Part shown: positions 16,755 to 25,511 of the stretch, piece by piece
How the letters are laid out: each line of letters begins with the position of its first letter
How positions within the stretch are numbered: position 1 is the stretch's first letter
Assembly (NCBI GenBank): GCA_964608265.1
Contig: CAZSNP010000010.1
Coordinates: 26,043-90,042, forward strand
Direction of reading: 5' to 3'
DNA length: 64,000 nucleotides
DNA from: JANWXR01 sp964608265
GTDB taxonomy: Bacteria; Chloroflexota; Anaerolineae; Anaerolineales; UBA6663
Notes under the pieces: generated by a model
Seen by the model: only the letters and a program-made list of their open reading frames with translations
What the model was told of the DNA's origin: nothing
Database searches by the model: none
Position numbers and translations under genes: made by a program

Positions 16755-18182
16755 ATGAAACACAAAGCATTTTCACTGGCAGTAATGCTAACGCTGATCC
16801 TATCAGCGATGCACACGTCTTATGTAAGTGCCCAGGCGTATACGACAACCTTTTCCACTTCAATCACTATTCTGAACGTTTCCGGGTCTACCGCACAATA
16901 TGTTGTGTCGCTATATTCCTCCCCCACCACCACATCCCCCATTACGGTAAGTCAACCGGATTTACCCGCGGGCGCAGGCACCTCGTTGTTTGTGGGTAGC
17001 CTATCGTCGGTGCCGGCTGGGTTCCGAGGATCTGCCATTATTCAGGCCAACGCACGCCTGCTGGCCACAGCCGTCCAGGTCCCCCAAGGCTCCGCCACGG
17101 TTAAGAACCGCCCGATGTCGAACGGTTTCGAGGCCGGATCGAGCAGCGCTGTGATTGCGACGTTCTTGAAGCAACGATTCGATCAAAATACGATCGTTGC
17201 CATCCAGAACACGGACACCGCAAACAACAACGTCACGGTAAGCATATACGATGCGACTAACCCGAGCGCTCCGCCGGTTCAGGTGACGCAGAATGACCTG
17301 GCCCCAGGCGCGGCCTTCTATTTGGATGCCGGTACTCTGTCTAGCGTGCCCAGCAACTTTAGCGGGTCAATGACGATCTCAGCAGTTCGCTCGAACGGCG
17401 GAGGCAATGGGAGTATCGTGGCCTCAGCCATGGAACTCAATATTGCAGGAACGGGTGCGTCTGCCTTTGAAAGCGTGGGCACAGGTGCCAACACGGTCTA
17501 TATGCCCTCTGCCATTTGCAATGCTTTCGGCGGACAGAATACCGCCTATGCGGTGCAGAATACCAGCCTCAGCACCGCCGCCTCTGTGACCGTGACCTAC
17601 AGTAACGGCTCGGTCGAGGGACCGATCACGGTCAATCCTGGCGCCAAGTTCAGTTTTCAAGGTTGTACCGTTAATTCGGCGGGCTTTAGTGGCTCGGCAC
17701 GTATCACCAGCACGGGCGCTCCGATCATTGCCGTGGGCAAGGTCATTGGCACTGGGCTTTCGACGGCATTCGTGGGTGCCACGACGGGTGGGCGTGAACT
17801 GGCCCTGCCCTATGTCCGCTGGTCGGAGACCCAATACTCAACAGGCGGCCGTCAGCGGACTTTTCTGGCCATACAAAATGTGGGTTCAACGGATCTCGCG
17901 GCTGGTGCCGTCACAGTGGAGTATCGTGACAAGACCGGCGCTGTTGTAGGGACTCACAGCCTGGCGGCTATTCCAGCGGGTGGTAAAGTCAATTCGAACC
18001 CCTCGAATGTCGGCTCAGCCGCTTCCGAACTCGGATATTACTCTGATGGCACATTTGGCGCCGGGGCCATTGTTCGTGGGCCATCGGGAAGCCAGTTGGT
18101 CGTAATCGCGCGCGTTCAGTCGGTCGTACCAGGGGTCAACACCGTGGGTGAAGACTACAATGGTCTCGTGATCACTCCATAG
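16755..18182 (+). CDS. Secreted repeat-containing beta-rich protein, possibly a surface-layer or matrix component
   Basis: The 475-residue protein has a signal peptide (MKHKAFSLAVMLTLILS...SAQA). The rest is Ser/Thr/Gly/Val-rich and is built from about four related units of roughly 100-115 residues. Each unit contains an N-V/T-rich strand pair, a (Q)xDLxPGAxxxLxxGxLSSVPxxFxGS turn (best seen at about residues 68-92 and 180-202) and an alanine-rich strand. No enzyme motif, transmembrane anchor or SLH domain is seen. A good AAGGAG lies eight bases before the ATG, and a hairpin terminator follows the stop, so it is probably monocistronic. The role is inferred from architecture only. Confidence 0.72.
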   Translation: MKHKAFSLAVMLTLILSAMHTSYVSAQAYTTTFSTSITILNVSGSTAQYVVSLYSSPTTTSPITVSQPDLPAGAGTSLFVGSLSSVPAGFRGSAIIQANARLLATAVQVPQGSATVKNRPMSNGFEAGSSSAVIATFLKQRFDQNTIVAIQNTDTANNNVTVSIYDATNPSAPPVQVTQNDLAPGAAFYLDAGTLSSVPSNFSGSMTISAVRSNGGGNGSIVASAMELNIAGTGASAFESVGTGANTVYMPSAICNAFGGQNTAYAVQNTSLSTAASVTVTYSNGSVEGPITVNPGAKFSFQGCTVNSAGFSGSARITSTGAPIIAVGKVIGTGLSTAFVGATTGGRELALPYVRWSETQYSTGGRQRTFLAIQNVGSTDLAAGAVTVEYRDKTGAVVGTHSLAAIPAGGKVNSNPSNVGSAASELGYYSDGTFGAGAIVRGPSGSQLVVIARVQSVVPGVNTVGEDYNGLVITP

Positions 18183-18220
18183 TTGCTCGATCCCTAGCTT
18201 TCGCCGGAATGCGCCTTAAT

Positions 18221-18254
18221 CGCGGGCCAGGACTTAGGTTCTGGTCCGCGTTTT
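18221..18254 (+). terminator. Rho-independent terminator of the secreted repeat protein gene
   Basis: A 10-bp stem (CGCGGGCCAG pairing with CTGGTCCGCG, one G-T pair) with a 10-base loop is followed directly by TTTT. It lies 38 bases after the stop at 18182. Confidence 0.75.
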
Positions 18255-18320
18255 GTGCTAACTTCGGCTGAGCTGGGCCGGCCACAAAGTGGCTCTGGAT
18301 CGGGGCGGTTGGATGATCCG

Positions 18321-19670
18321 TCAGGGTTGCTGAAAAAATGGAATGGTCAGGGTGAAGAACGCCTGGTAGGCCCAGTTGTCGGATGAGAAACCATCGTTTA
18401 CCCGCCCACCTAACGCGTAAACACGGGTTTCAACGACGGCTAGACTCAGCCCCGTAAGGTCGCCGACCTCGGATACCTCCACGGCAGTCCATAAGTCTTG
18501 ATTGGGCACATATTGAAAGAGAGCCGAGGTTGGTTTCGGGCCTCCTCCGATGGCGATGATCAGGTCTGCTACGTTTGCGACCCCCAAACCTTGTCGAGCT
18601 TCTGGCAAAGACGCGCGCTTGAGCCACGCCTGGGGAGATGGTACCTTCACATCCCGACTCGGCTGATACTCAAGGTTGAGGGTGAGCGCCGTATCTCCGT
18701 TGGTGCCCCCGATAACATAGATCCCATTCCCGGTTGTGGTCGCTCCCGCCAGCCCCCTAGCGGAGGGCATGGGCGTTCGTTCAACCCACCGGTCCATTGC
18801 GGGGTCGTAGGCAAATACGGTCGCCGTTAGCGCCGCCCCGTCCCAACCCCCAAACACATAGAGTCTGCCCTCAAACGCCGCCAGGGCGTACTGGCTCAAC
18901 CCTATCGGCATATCAGCGCCGGCGCTCCACTGATCCGCAACTGGATCGTACACCTCCAGTAGGCTGGTCGGCCGGCCAGAAGTGAGGCGTCCTCCCGGGA
19001 CCAGGATCTTTCCGCCTATCACGGCGGCTTGCACATCCGCAACCGGAGTAGGCTTGGAGGTCAATGTTTGCCAGGTATTGGTATTCGAGTTGTATCGTTC
19101 CAGCACGCCACTCGGGCCCGCCCAGTCCTCACCGGCAATCGCATAAACGAAGTTGTCGACCACGGCCGTCGCCAAGCCGGCGCGAGCCGTAGGCATGTCG
19201 GCGCGCACCTGCCAACGGGGCGGCGCAGTGACCGCAATCTGCGTGGGTGAGGGCAAAAAACTCGGGAGCCAAACCGGCCACGTCCATGCGAGAGCGCCGA
19301 CCAGTGTCAGCGCCAACACTGCACCGCCGAACCATTGCCAGCGTCGCTTGGGCTGGCGCACGGCTGTCGGGCCAGTGGAGGTATCCGTCATCGCTGCGGC
19401 CTCCCTCGCCTCTGGTGCGATATCCTCCTCAACGATCTGGCCATCACCGGGAACAGCCACCTGCACCAAACCCGAACGTATCGCGTACAGCGTCGCCTCC
19501 GTGCGCGACGCAACGCCGATCTTCGCAAAAATGTTGCGCAGATGGACCTTGACGGTGTTCGGACTGATGACGAGTTGCTGCGCGATCTCCTTGTTGCTGG
19601 CCCCGGTCGCTACCAGCTTCAGGATTTCCTTTTCACGCTCGCTCAACTCTGTGCCATTCTGTTCAAGCAT
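18321..19670 (-). CDS. Membrane-anchored LuxR-type regulator with extracytoplasmic kelch propeller
   Basis: The 449-residue protein has an N-terminal LuxR/GerE DNA-binding domain (residues about 8-66: LSEREKEILKLVATGASNKEIAQ, then SPNTVKVHLRNIFAKIG). A linker of about 45 residues and one transmembrane helix (about 114-137, preceded by RQPKRRW) come next. The rest is a kelch beta-propeller with at least five blades (YAIAGEDW, ILVPGGRL, LYVFGGWDG, IYVIGGTNGD, VYALGGRVND, each followed by a W/Y strand). The positive-inside rule puts the helix-turn-helix in the cytoplasm and the propeller outside, a CadC/ToxR-like layout built from other parts. The start lies 14 bases after the subtilase stop, so the two are probably co-transcribed. 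Ligand and targets are unknown. Confidence 0.85.
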   Translation of the reverse strand: MLEQNGTELSEREKEILKLVATGASNKEIAQQLVISPNTVKVHLRNIFAKIGVASRTEATLYAIRSGLVQVAVPGDGQIVEEDIAPEAREAAAMTDTSTGPTAVRQPKRRWQWFGGAVLALTLVGALAWTWPVWLPSFLPSPTQIAVTAPPRWQVRADMPTARAGLATAVVDNFVYAIAGEDWAGPSGVLERYNSNTNTWQTLTSKPTPVADVQAAVIGGKILVPGGRLTSGRPTSLLEVYDPVADQWSAGADMPIGLSQYALAAFEGRLYVFGGWDGAALTATVFAYDPAMDRWVERTPMPSARGLAGATTTGNGIYVIGGTNGDTALTLNLEYQPSRDVKVPSPQAWLKRASLPEARQGLGVANVADLIIAIGGGPKPTSALFQYVPNQDLWTAVEVSEVGDLTGLSLAVVETRVYALGGRVNDGFSSDNWAYQAFFTLTIPFFQQP

Positions 19671-19684
19671 GCTACCCTGAGACG

Positions 19685-20866
19685 CTATCGATGAACAATC
19701 GGAAGATAGTTCGTGAAACAGTGGGGCGAATTGCCGCCAGTCTGATATTGTAACGCGGCATCTGCCTGGATCAACCCAGCCCCATACTCGTTGTCCGGCC
19801 CCGGCGAACCAAGATCGAGCGCCGTATCCTCCAGGGCAGACCGGATTTCAGCGGGCGACGTAAACTGCGGCTGGCACGCCATTAGCGCAATCACTCCGGA
19901 TACCAGGGGCGTCGCCATCGAAGTGCCCGAGCGATACTCGTACCCCCCGCCGCGCGCGGTGGAGAAAACCCCCACCCCCGGCGCGGCCACATCCATCTCG
20001 GGGCCAACATTGGAAAAGGCGGCGCGCACATCGTTCCCGTCGGTCGCTGCCACGGCGATTACGGACGAGGCCGCGGCTGGACACAGCACCGGGCCGTTCT
20101 GATTGCCAGCCGCGGCGACGACGGTGACACCCATTGTATACGCATAGGTCGCGGCCAGTTCCATCACCGGCGAAGGGCAAGGGCCGCCCAGGCTCAAATT
20201 GATGACGGACGCCCCATGTTCCGTTGCCCACACGATAGCGGAGGCCACATCGGCATCATCGCCGTTGCCGGCCGAATCGAGTACCTTGAGGGGCATGATG
20301 CGCGCGCCCCAGCTGGCGCCAGCGATTCCCAGGCCGTTGCTCGTGCTCGCCGCTGCGATGCCGGCCACATGCGTGCCGTGGCCGTGGTCATCGTCCGGAG
20401 GCAGTGAGGCATTGATCCAATTCACGCCCGGCACCAGTTTGCCCTGGAGATCGGGATGATCGAGATCAACGCCTGTGTCGATTACGGCGATGATGACGTG
20501 GCTCGCGCCGGTAGTGAGCTGCCACGCTTGTGGAAGCCGGATGCGGTTTGGGCCGTATTGTTGTGCCCAAAAAGGATCGTTGGGAGCAGTCTGCTGCAAG
20601 CTGACGCGCTGCACGCGCTGGACGAACTCAATGTCCGAATGGCCCGCCATTTGCCCGATGACGTCACTGCGCGGAAGCTCGATCACGTTCAATCCGAGTC
20701 GCTCCAACTCGGGCGCGGCGATGGCTGGCCATGCCCTCGGTGTATCCGTCGAACGCAGACGAACGACAACCCGTTCAGTTTGCGTCCGGAGGCTGACGGC
20801 GGTTGTGGCCAGACTCGTCGCCACCATCGCCGCGATCCAAATCCAATGTCTCCGACGCTGACCCAT
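19685..20866 (-). CDS. Secreted subtilisin-like serine peptidase (S8)
   Basis: The 393-residue protein has an N-terminal hydrophobic segment (about 8-26) as signal or anchor, a short pro-region, and the S8 catalytic domain. Visible residues are Asp130 in AVIDTGVD, His163 in HGHGTHVAGIAA, oxyanion Asn255 in AAAGN and nucleophile Ser316 in SGTSMATP. It acts outside the cytoplasmic membrane. The last eight residues are NYLPIVHR, a tail shared with two other secreted proteins here. The ATG at 20866 is chosen because GGGAAG precedes it. The frame stays open 79 codons further upstream, but that part overlaps the divergent gene and has no signal peptide. The kelch-LuxR gene follows immediately. Confidence 0.87.
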   Translation of the reverse strand: MGQRRRHWIWIAAMVATSLATTAVSLRTQTERVVVRLRSTDTPRAWPAIAAPELERLGLNVIELPRSDVIGQMAGHSDIEFVQRVQRVSLQQTAPNDPFWAQQYGPNRIRLPQAWQLTTGASHVIIAVIDTGVDLDHPDLQGKLVPGVNWINASLPPDDDHGHGTHVAGIAAASTSNGLGIAGASWGARIMPLKVLDSAGNGDDADVASAIVWATEHGASVINLSLGGPCPSPVMELAATYAYTMGVTVVAAAGNQNGPVLCPAAASSVIAVAATDGNDVRAAFSNVGPEMDVAAPGVGVFSTARGGGYEYRSGTSMATPLVSGVIALMACQPQFTSPAEIRSALEDTALDLGSPGPDNEYGAGLIQADAALQYQTGGNSPHCFTNYLPIVHR

Positions 20867-20884
20867 AGTTACGCTTCCCGAAAT

Positions 20885-20890
20885 TATAAT
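20885..20890. promoter_or_regulatory. Candidate -10 element between divergent genes
   Basis: ATTATAAT (20883-20890) is a perfect palindrome containing TATAAT on both strands, in an otherwise GC-rich region between the subtilase (-) and the GT-C-like gene (+). No convincing -35 element is seen on either side, so the direction is undecided. Confidence 0.4.
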
Positions 20891-20899
20891 AGCGGTGAC

Positions 20900-23302
20900 G
20901 TGAATCAATTGACACTCTCGTTGTGGAAATGGTTGGTACTTTTGTCTCGACCGGTGATGATCGGGTTCGTTTGGATTGGCCTTGTCAATGCCGGCCGCAT
21001 CGAGCCGGTTGCGGCGGTAGACAGTGAGCAGCCGCGTCTGGACCGGGCGGCTGATGTGCCGCGGGACACCGTGACTGTAGCGCAAACGTTCATCGCTCGG
21101 CACAACGGTTTGTCGGCGATTGAACTCCTGGCCGTCACGTATCCCGGGCCACCCGGCGTATCGGCGTTGACGTTACGGCTGAAAGATGACGCGGGCGGCC
21201 CAGTCGCGGAGCAGACCTTCAAGGATTTAGCGCACAACGCTCCGCTCCGCCTGGCTTTCGAGCCGGTAGCTACCAGCGCCGGGCGGCGATTTACTCTCGA
21301 ATTGCTTGGTGGCCTGGGAAACAATTCAACCGTGTGGGCGTACAGCCTCGATGGTTACCCGGACGGCGAACAACGTGGCTCCGATGGAGATCTGAGGTTC
21401 TCGACCACCTATACCTATCTGCCTACAGACCTTGTGACCGATATTGTGACGAGCGTGAGCGAGCTTGCTCAATGGGCGCCCGTTGCGTGGGTCGTTCTAT
21501 TTGCGCCAGGCCTGCTGATGCTGGCGGTGCTCAGGATGACATTTGCCACTGTGTGGTCGCGTTGGGGTATGGCGCTGGCTCTGAGCGTCTCGGTCCTTGC
21601 CTTCCTGTGGCTGTGGGCGTCGGTATTCAAGTTCCGGTTGACTGGCGTCGCGATGCAGTCGGCGTACGGCATTGTTGGCTTTGTCGTGGTTGTGCAAACG
21701 CTCCGCGCCTGGCTAAGCGATGCGACCGCCCGACCCCGTCCTGGCCCACATGACATCGCCATGGGCGCGCTCTTGCTGGGGGCGGTCGTCGTCCGTTTTC
21801 TGGCTGCGCGTGATCTGGCGTTTCCGATGTGGGTCGATTCGCCGCACCACGCCCTTATCGCTCGCGTGCTGGCTGAGGCCGGTCATGTGCCTTCAGCTTA
21901 TCAGCCAGTGTTGCCGGTGGATAAATTCACCTATCATTTTGGATTTCACGCCCTGGCCGTGACATTTGCCTCGCTGACCTCGCTTACTCTCGTGGCGACG
22001 TTCCTCTTTTTGGGCAACTGCCTCAACGGCCTGATGGCCCTGGCGGCGTACACGCTTGCGATCGAGCTGACTGGCCGCCCACGTGCAGGCCTGATTGCGG
22101 CGCTGATTGTCGGCCTGGTCGCGCTGTTCCCGGGCTACTACCTGGCCTGGGGCAGATACACCCAGTTGCTTGGCCTGCTCATCTTCGCGCCGCTGCTGGG
22201 CGTCACATGGCGACTGATTCGGCCAAGTGAGGCCACCCTCAACCCTGGTCAACTTGCCATTGTGGTCAGCCTGCTGGCGAGCGGGCTGTTGTTCGCCCAC
22301 TATCGAGTCGCGTTCTTCTTCGCGACCTTTGTCTGGACGGCGCTGGCGGCGGGCCGCGTTCGAGGCTGGCGGAGTATGGCAACGGTCGTGTTGCTCACGA
22401 CTCTGCTTTCTGCACCCTGGTTGAAGCAGTTGAGCGCAACCTGGTTGCGACCTTCGTTGGCAAACCCGGACTTCATCAGCGCGCCGGCTGGCTACAACGA
22501 TTTTCCGTGGGGTTACTTCGACAGTTCGCTCGAACGTGCGTGGGTCATCGCAGCGCTGATCGGGCTGGCGCTTATGCTCATTGCGCGCCAGCGTACCGGC
22601 TGGCTGCTGTTGGGCTGGTTGGCGCTTACGTCGGCCCTGCTCAACCTGGGGCCTGGATCGTGGGTCGTGAACAACAACTCGTGGGCCATCTCGCTGTTTC
22701 TGCCGGGTGCGGTTCTGGTTGGATTCGGGGGCGATGCGGTTTGGCATTGGAGCGCAAGACTCATGGATGCCGCCAACTGGTTGAGGCGCGGGACGGGGCT
22801 TCTTTTACAATGGCTCCTCCTCGCCGCGCTGACGGTTGTGGCCGCGACGGGAACTCGTGCGCAGCTAACGATGGCGAATCCGGCGACGACGCTGGCCCTT
22901 GCCGCCGACCAGCCGGCCCTGGACTGGGTAGCCGCGAATACATCATCCGATGCGATCTTTGCCGCCAACAGTTGGCTGTGGCAGAACAACACTTGGGCAG
23001 GATCAGATGGAGGAGCGTGGTTGACGCCGCTGACCAACCGGCGCAGCACTATCCCGCCGGTGGATTATGCGTATGATGCAAGGCTGTTTGAGTCCACTAA
23101 TGCCTTCAACGAACGTCTCGCGGCAGTCACGGAGGCGGATGCGCCGGCAACCCTGGATTTGTGGCGTGAAGCCGGGGTGACCCACATCTTCATCGGGGCG
23201 CGGGGCGGGGTGCTCAAACCTGAGATGTTCGTTGACTCGCCCAACTATCGCTTGCTGTTCACGAATGGCGCGGCCTGGGTGTTCGAAGTTGTGGCACCGT
23301 GA
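20900..23302 (+). CDS. Polytopic GT-C-like membrane protein, paralogue of the one at 7611-10052
   Basis: The 800-residue protein has an N-terminal hydrophobic helix and a beta domain (VAQTFIARHNGLSAIELLAV). At least ten membrane helices follow, with MWVDSPHH, FTYHFGFH, NGL and YYLAWGRYTQLLGL conserved at the same positions as in the paralogue. The soluble C-terminal part (LDWVAANTSSDAIFAANS...) is also shared. It is probably an outer-face glycosyltransferase of the DUF6541/GT-C kind. The start is uncertain: GTG at 20900, ATG at 20846 (overlapping the divergent subtilase gene) and ATG at 20957 are all in frame and none has a clear ribosome binding site. Its stop lies only four bases from the stop of the convergent gene. 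Confidence 0.7.
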   Translation: MNQLTLSLWKWLVLLSRPVMIGFVWIGLVNAGRIEPVAAVDSEQPRLDRAADVPRDTVTVAQTFIARHNGLSAIELLAVTYPGPPGVSALTLRLKDDAGGPVAEQTFKDLAHNAPLRLAFEPVATSAGRRFTLELLGGLGNNSTVWAYSLDGYPDGEQRGSDGDLRFSTTYTYLPTDLVTDIVTSVSELAQWAPVAWVVLFAPGLLMLAVLRMTFATVWSRWGMALALSVSVLAFLWLWASVFKFRLTGVAMQSAYGIVGFVVVVQTLRAWLSDATARPRPGPHDIAMGALLLGAVVVRFLAARDLAFPMWVDSPHHALIARVLAEAGHVPSAYQPVLPVDKFTYHFGFHALAVTFASLTSLTLVATFLFLGNCLNGLMALAAYTLAIELTGRPRAGLIAALIVGLVALFPGYYLAWGRYTQLLGLLIFAPLLGVTWRLIRPSEATLNPGQLAIVVSLLASGLLFAHYRVAFFFATFVWTALAAGRVRGWRSMATVVLLTTLLSAPWLKQLSATWLRPSLANPDFISAPAGYNDFPWGYFDSSLERAWVIAALIGLALMLIARQRTGWLLLGWLALTSALLNLGPGSWVVNNNSWAISLFLPGAVLVGFGGDAVWHWSARLMDAANWLRRGTGLLLQWLLLAALTVVAATGTRAQLTMANPATTLALAADQPALDWVAANTSSDAIFAANSWLWQNNTWAGSDGGAWLTPLTNRRSTIPPVDYAYDARLFESTNAFNERLAAVTEADAPATLDLWREAGVTHIFIGARGGVLKPEMFVDSPNYRLLFTNGAAWVFEVVAP

Positions 23303-23306
23303 ACGC

Positions 23307-25511
23307 TCACCGCGGGCTGGAGAATGCCAACACCACCTCGCCGTTGGGCAGCAGCTGCCCTGGCCCATCCGTGATCGGCAGCCGGCTTCCATCCGCCGGG
23401 CGATACAGGCCAACATACAGTTTCAGGGCCGAAAGTCCGGTGCCGCGCGGCAATTCGAGGTCGCGCGAATCGACCACAACCTCCCCCGGCGCCCACACGT
23501 TGGTTGGATAACTGCCATGGCGGGGCACACCATCACTTTGCGTGTAGTTCTGCGGATCGCTCGATCGCAGATGGGCGAATACCCGGTAGCTCTCCTCCAA
23601 CGGCCGGCGTGTCGTCCAATGCAGGTCGAGTCGGACCCCGCGGCCGTTAGGCCAGACCGACACGTCGTAGCCGATCAGCTCAATTGAGTCGCCGAGTCGA
23701 AGGGCGCTGGAGTAGTGAGGCTGCGGTGGCGGTTGTTGGGAACGAACCACCAGCGGAACGCGCGCGCCGTGGGGTTGCGGTGTTCCGTTGCCAACGGTCA
23801 CCGGGAGCGCATCTCCGGTTGGCGTCCGCAGAAAGCTGACCTCGACTATGCCGATGGCCGGCGCCGGGAACGCCTCCGGCACAATCAATTCAAACCAATC
23901 GCAAAAGGGTTGCCCCGGTGCCCAAAAGCTCGTCGGGAAGTTTCCATCACGGGGATAGGACACCAGCTTCCCGTAACCTTGCCCATCCGGCCCAATCAGT
24001 TCCAGCTGTAAGTAATAGTTGTTTGTGACCGGCCTGCGGGCCTGCCAGCATAAATCCACTCGCGCGCGCTGCCCGGCCCGGGTGGGTGTCGGGGAAAGGT
24101 AGCCCAGCAATTCGATCTCGTCACCATACATGGCGCCGGCGTCTCGCACCATCACCGCCGATTGTGCGCTGGAAATGGGCAGCGGTTTGGCGTAACTGTC
24201 GGCGATGATGGTGAACGGCATGAGCCAACTCAACACTACGAGGCTCAGCGCCAGGACGACCAACACACTCCGTTGCCAGCGCGGCGGGCAGAGTTCTACC
24301 CAGCCAGCTACGAGCAGCAACACCCCACACGGCAACGCCGGCAATAAGTATCGCCCGACCAAAAGCAGATTGTCCTGTTGAGCGATTGCCAGCGCGGTTG
24401 CGAGGCCGACGAGGGCCGCTGGTTGCAACAGCAAGACACCGTACTGCGCGAGGGTGGACGCGCGGTGGCTGCGCCAGGTGAGCGCAGCGCGACCCAGCCC
24501 AACCAGCGCGATGGCCGCAGCTCCGTACCACACTGGGTAAACCCAAGGATGTGTCTCGAGGTTGCCCCAGCCATAAGAGGCAAAAAACGTTCTGAGCGCA
24601 TATTCGCCTGAGCCGGCCGTGACGGGGTGCACGCCGGTTTGCAGCGCGGTGAGAAAGCGCCCGAGGGTTGCCCATTGAAAGACCTGTCCGGTCACAAAAT
24701 CCAGGGAGGAGAGCGCATACAAACCAAGGCAAGTCGCCAGGGTCAGCCCCAGCAACGTCAACGCCGACTTGGCGCGATGGCCCAGTAACAGATTGAACAG
24801 CAGCGCACTCACCGCGACGGGCACGTAGGCTAACGCATTCAGTTTTGTGAGCAGCGCGGCCACCAGCAACAATGCCGTCGCCAACAAGAGCCGATAGCGA
24901 CTGCCCGCCTGCAGGATTCGCAATACACAGTAAAGAATCGGCGCAGCCAGACTGGTGACGAGCAAATCGTTCGTCACCATACTGCCGATGAAGACAAACT
25001 GGGGCCAAAAAGCATACAGGAGGGTAGCTGCCCAAATACGCGCAGAGTGCGCCGGCCACATCAACCTCGCGCTCAGGAACACGAAGATCACGCTGAGGGT
25101 GCTGATGATGGCGCCCAGCGCGCGAGCGGCGCGGAGCGCCTCGACCTGTGCCCGCTCGAGGCCGGTGGGCGAGTCAGGCGTCACGGCGAAGTTGACGCCT
25201 GCATTTCCGTAGCTCATCAGGGGATTGAGTTCAGGAAATAAGAAGGTCTGGCCCAAATCACGTGTCAGGAGCACCGGGGCGATGAGGAGGTAGTACAGCG
25301 GCGGTTGAAACTTCGACCATATCTGGTCGGCTTCCGGGTCGCCGGGTTGCAGCAATTGGCGATACTTGGCGAGGTAGCGGGCATACTGGTAGTGCCCGGT
25401 TTCGTCGAAGGACTCCCACGGCGGCACGATAAAGCTATAGGTCAAACCCACGGCCAGCCGCGCCGCCAGCAGCAGCCCCAACGTCAGCCAGGTGCGGCGA
25501 TTAGAGTTCAT
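23307..25511 (-). CDS. GT39/PMT_2-like membrane protein with two C-terminal beta domains
   Basis: The 734-residue protein opens with a helix and the outer loop VPPWESFDETGHYQYARYL. The DE pair there corresponds to the catalytic acidic position of PMT/ArnT-like GT-C enzymes. About ten further helices reach residue 445. Two related beta modules follow (about 460-590 and 605-730). Each contains a GDxIELxGY start, an RVDLCW/RLDLHW-type strand and a (S)YPxxxxxxFWAPG / SYPTNVWAPGEVV turn. It probably transfers sugars from polyprenyl carriers outside the membrane, with the beta modules binding glycan. The start overlaps the end of the ABC permease gene by 11 bases, so it is coupled to it. Confidence 0.77.
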   Translation of the reverse strand: MNSNRRTWLTLGLLLAARLAVGLTYSFIVPPWESFDETGHYQYARYLAKYRQLLQPGDPEADQIWSKFQPPLYYLLIAPVLLTRDLGQTFLFPELNPLMSYGNAGVNFAVTPDSPTGLERAQVEALRAARALGAIISTLSVIFVFLSARLMWPAHSARIWAATLLYAFWPQFVFIGSMVTNDLLVTSLAAPILYCVLRILQAGSRYRLLLATALLLVAALLTKLNALAYVPVAVSALLFNLLLGHRAKSALTLLGLTLATCLGLYALSSLDFVTGQVFQWATLGRFLTALQTGVHPVTAGSGEYALRTFFASYGWGNLETHPWVYPVWYGAAAIALVGLGRAALTWRSHRASTLAQYGVLLLQPAALVGLATALAIAQQDNLLLVGRYLLPALPCGVLLLVAGWVELCPPRWQRSVLVVLALSLVVLSWLMPFTIIADSYAKPLPISSAQSAVMVRDAGAMYGDEIELLGYLSPTPTRAGQRARVDLCWQARRPVTNNYYLQLELIGPDGQGYGKLVSYPRDGNFPTSFWAPGQPFCDWFELIVPEAFPAPAIGIVEVSFLRTPTGDALPVTVGNGTPQPHGARVPLVVRSQQPPPQPHYSSALRLGDSIELIGYDVSVWPNGRGVRLDLHWTTRRPLEESYRVFAHLRSSDPQNYTQSDGVPRHGSYPTNVWAPGEVVVDSRDLELPRGTGLSALKLYVGLYRPADGSRLPITDGPGQLLPNGEVVLAFSSPR

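Noticed and set aside
20456..20899. Upstream extension of the GT-C-like gene by 148 codons
   Set aside because: It runs antisense through the subtilase catalytic domain and shows no membrane or domain pattern. The start is placed after the subtilase start.
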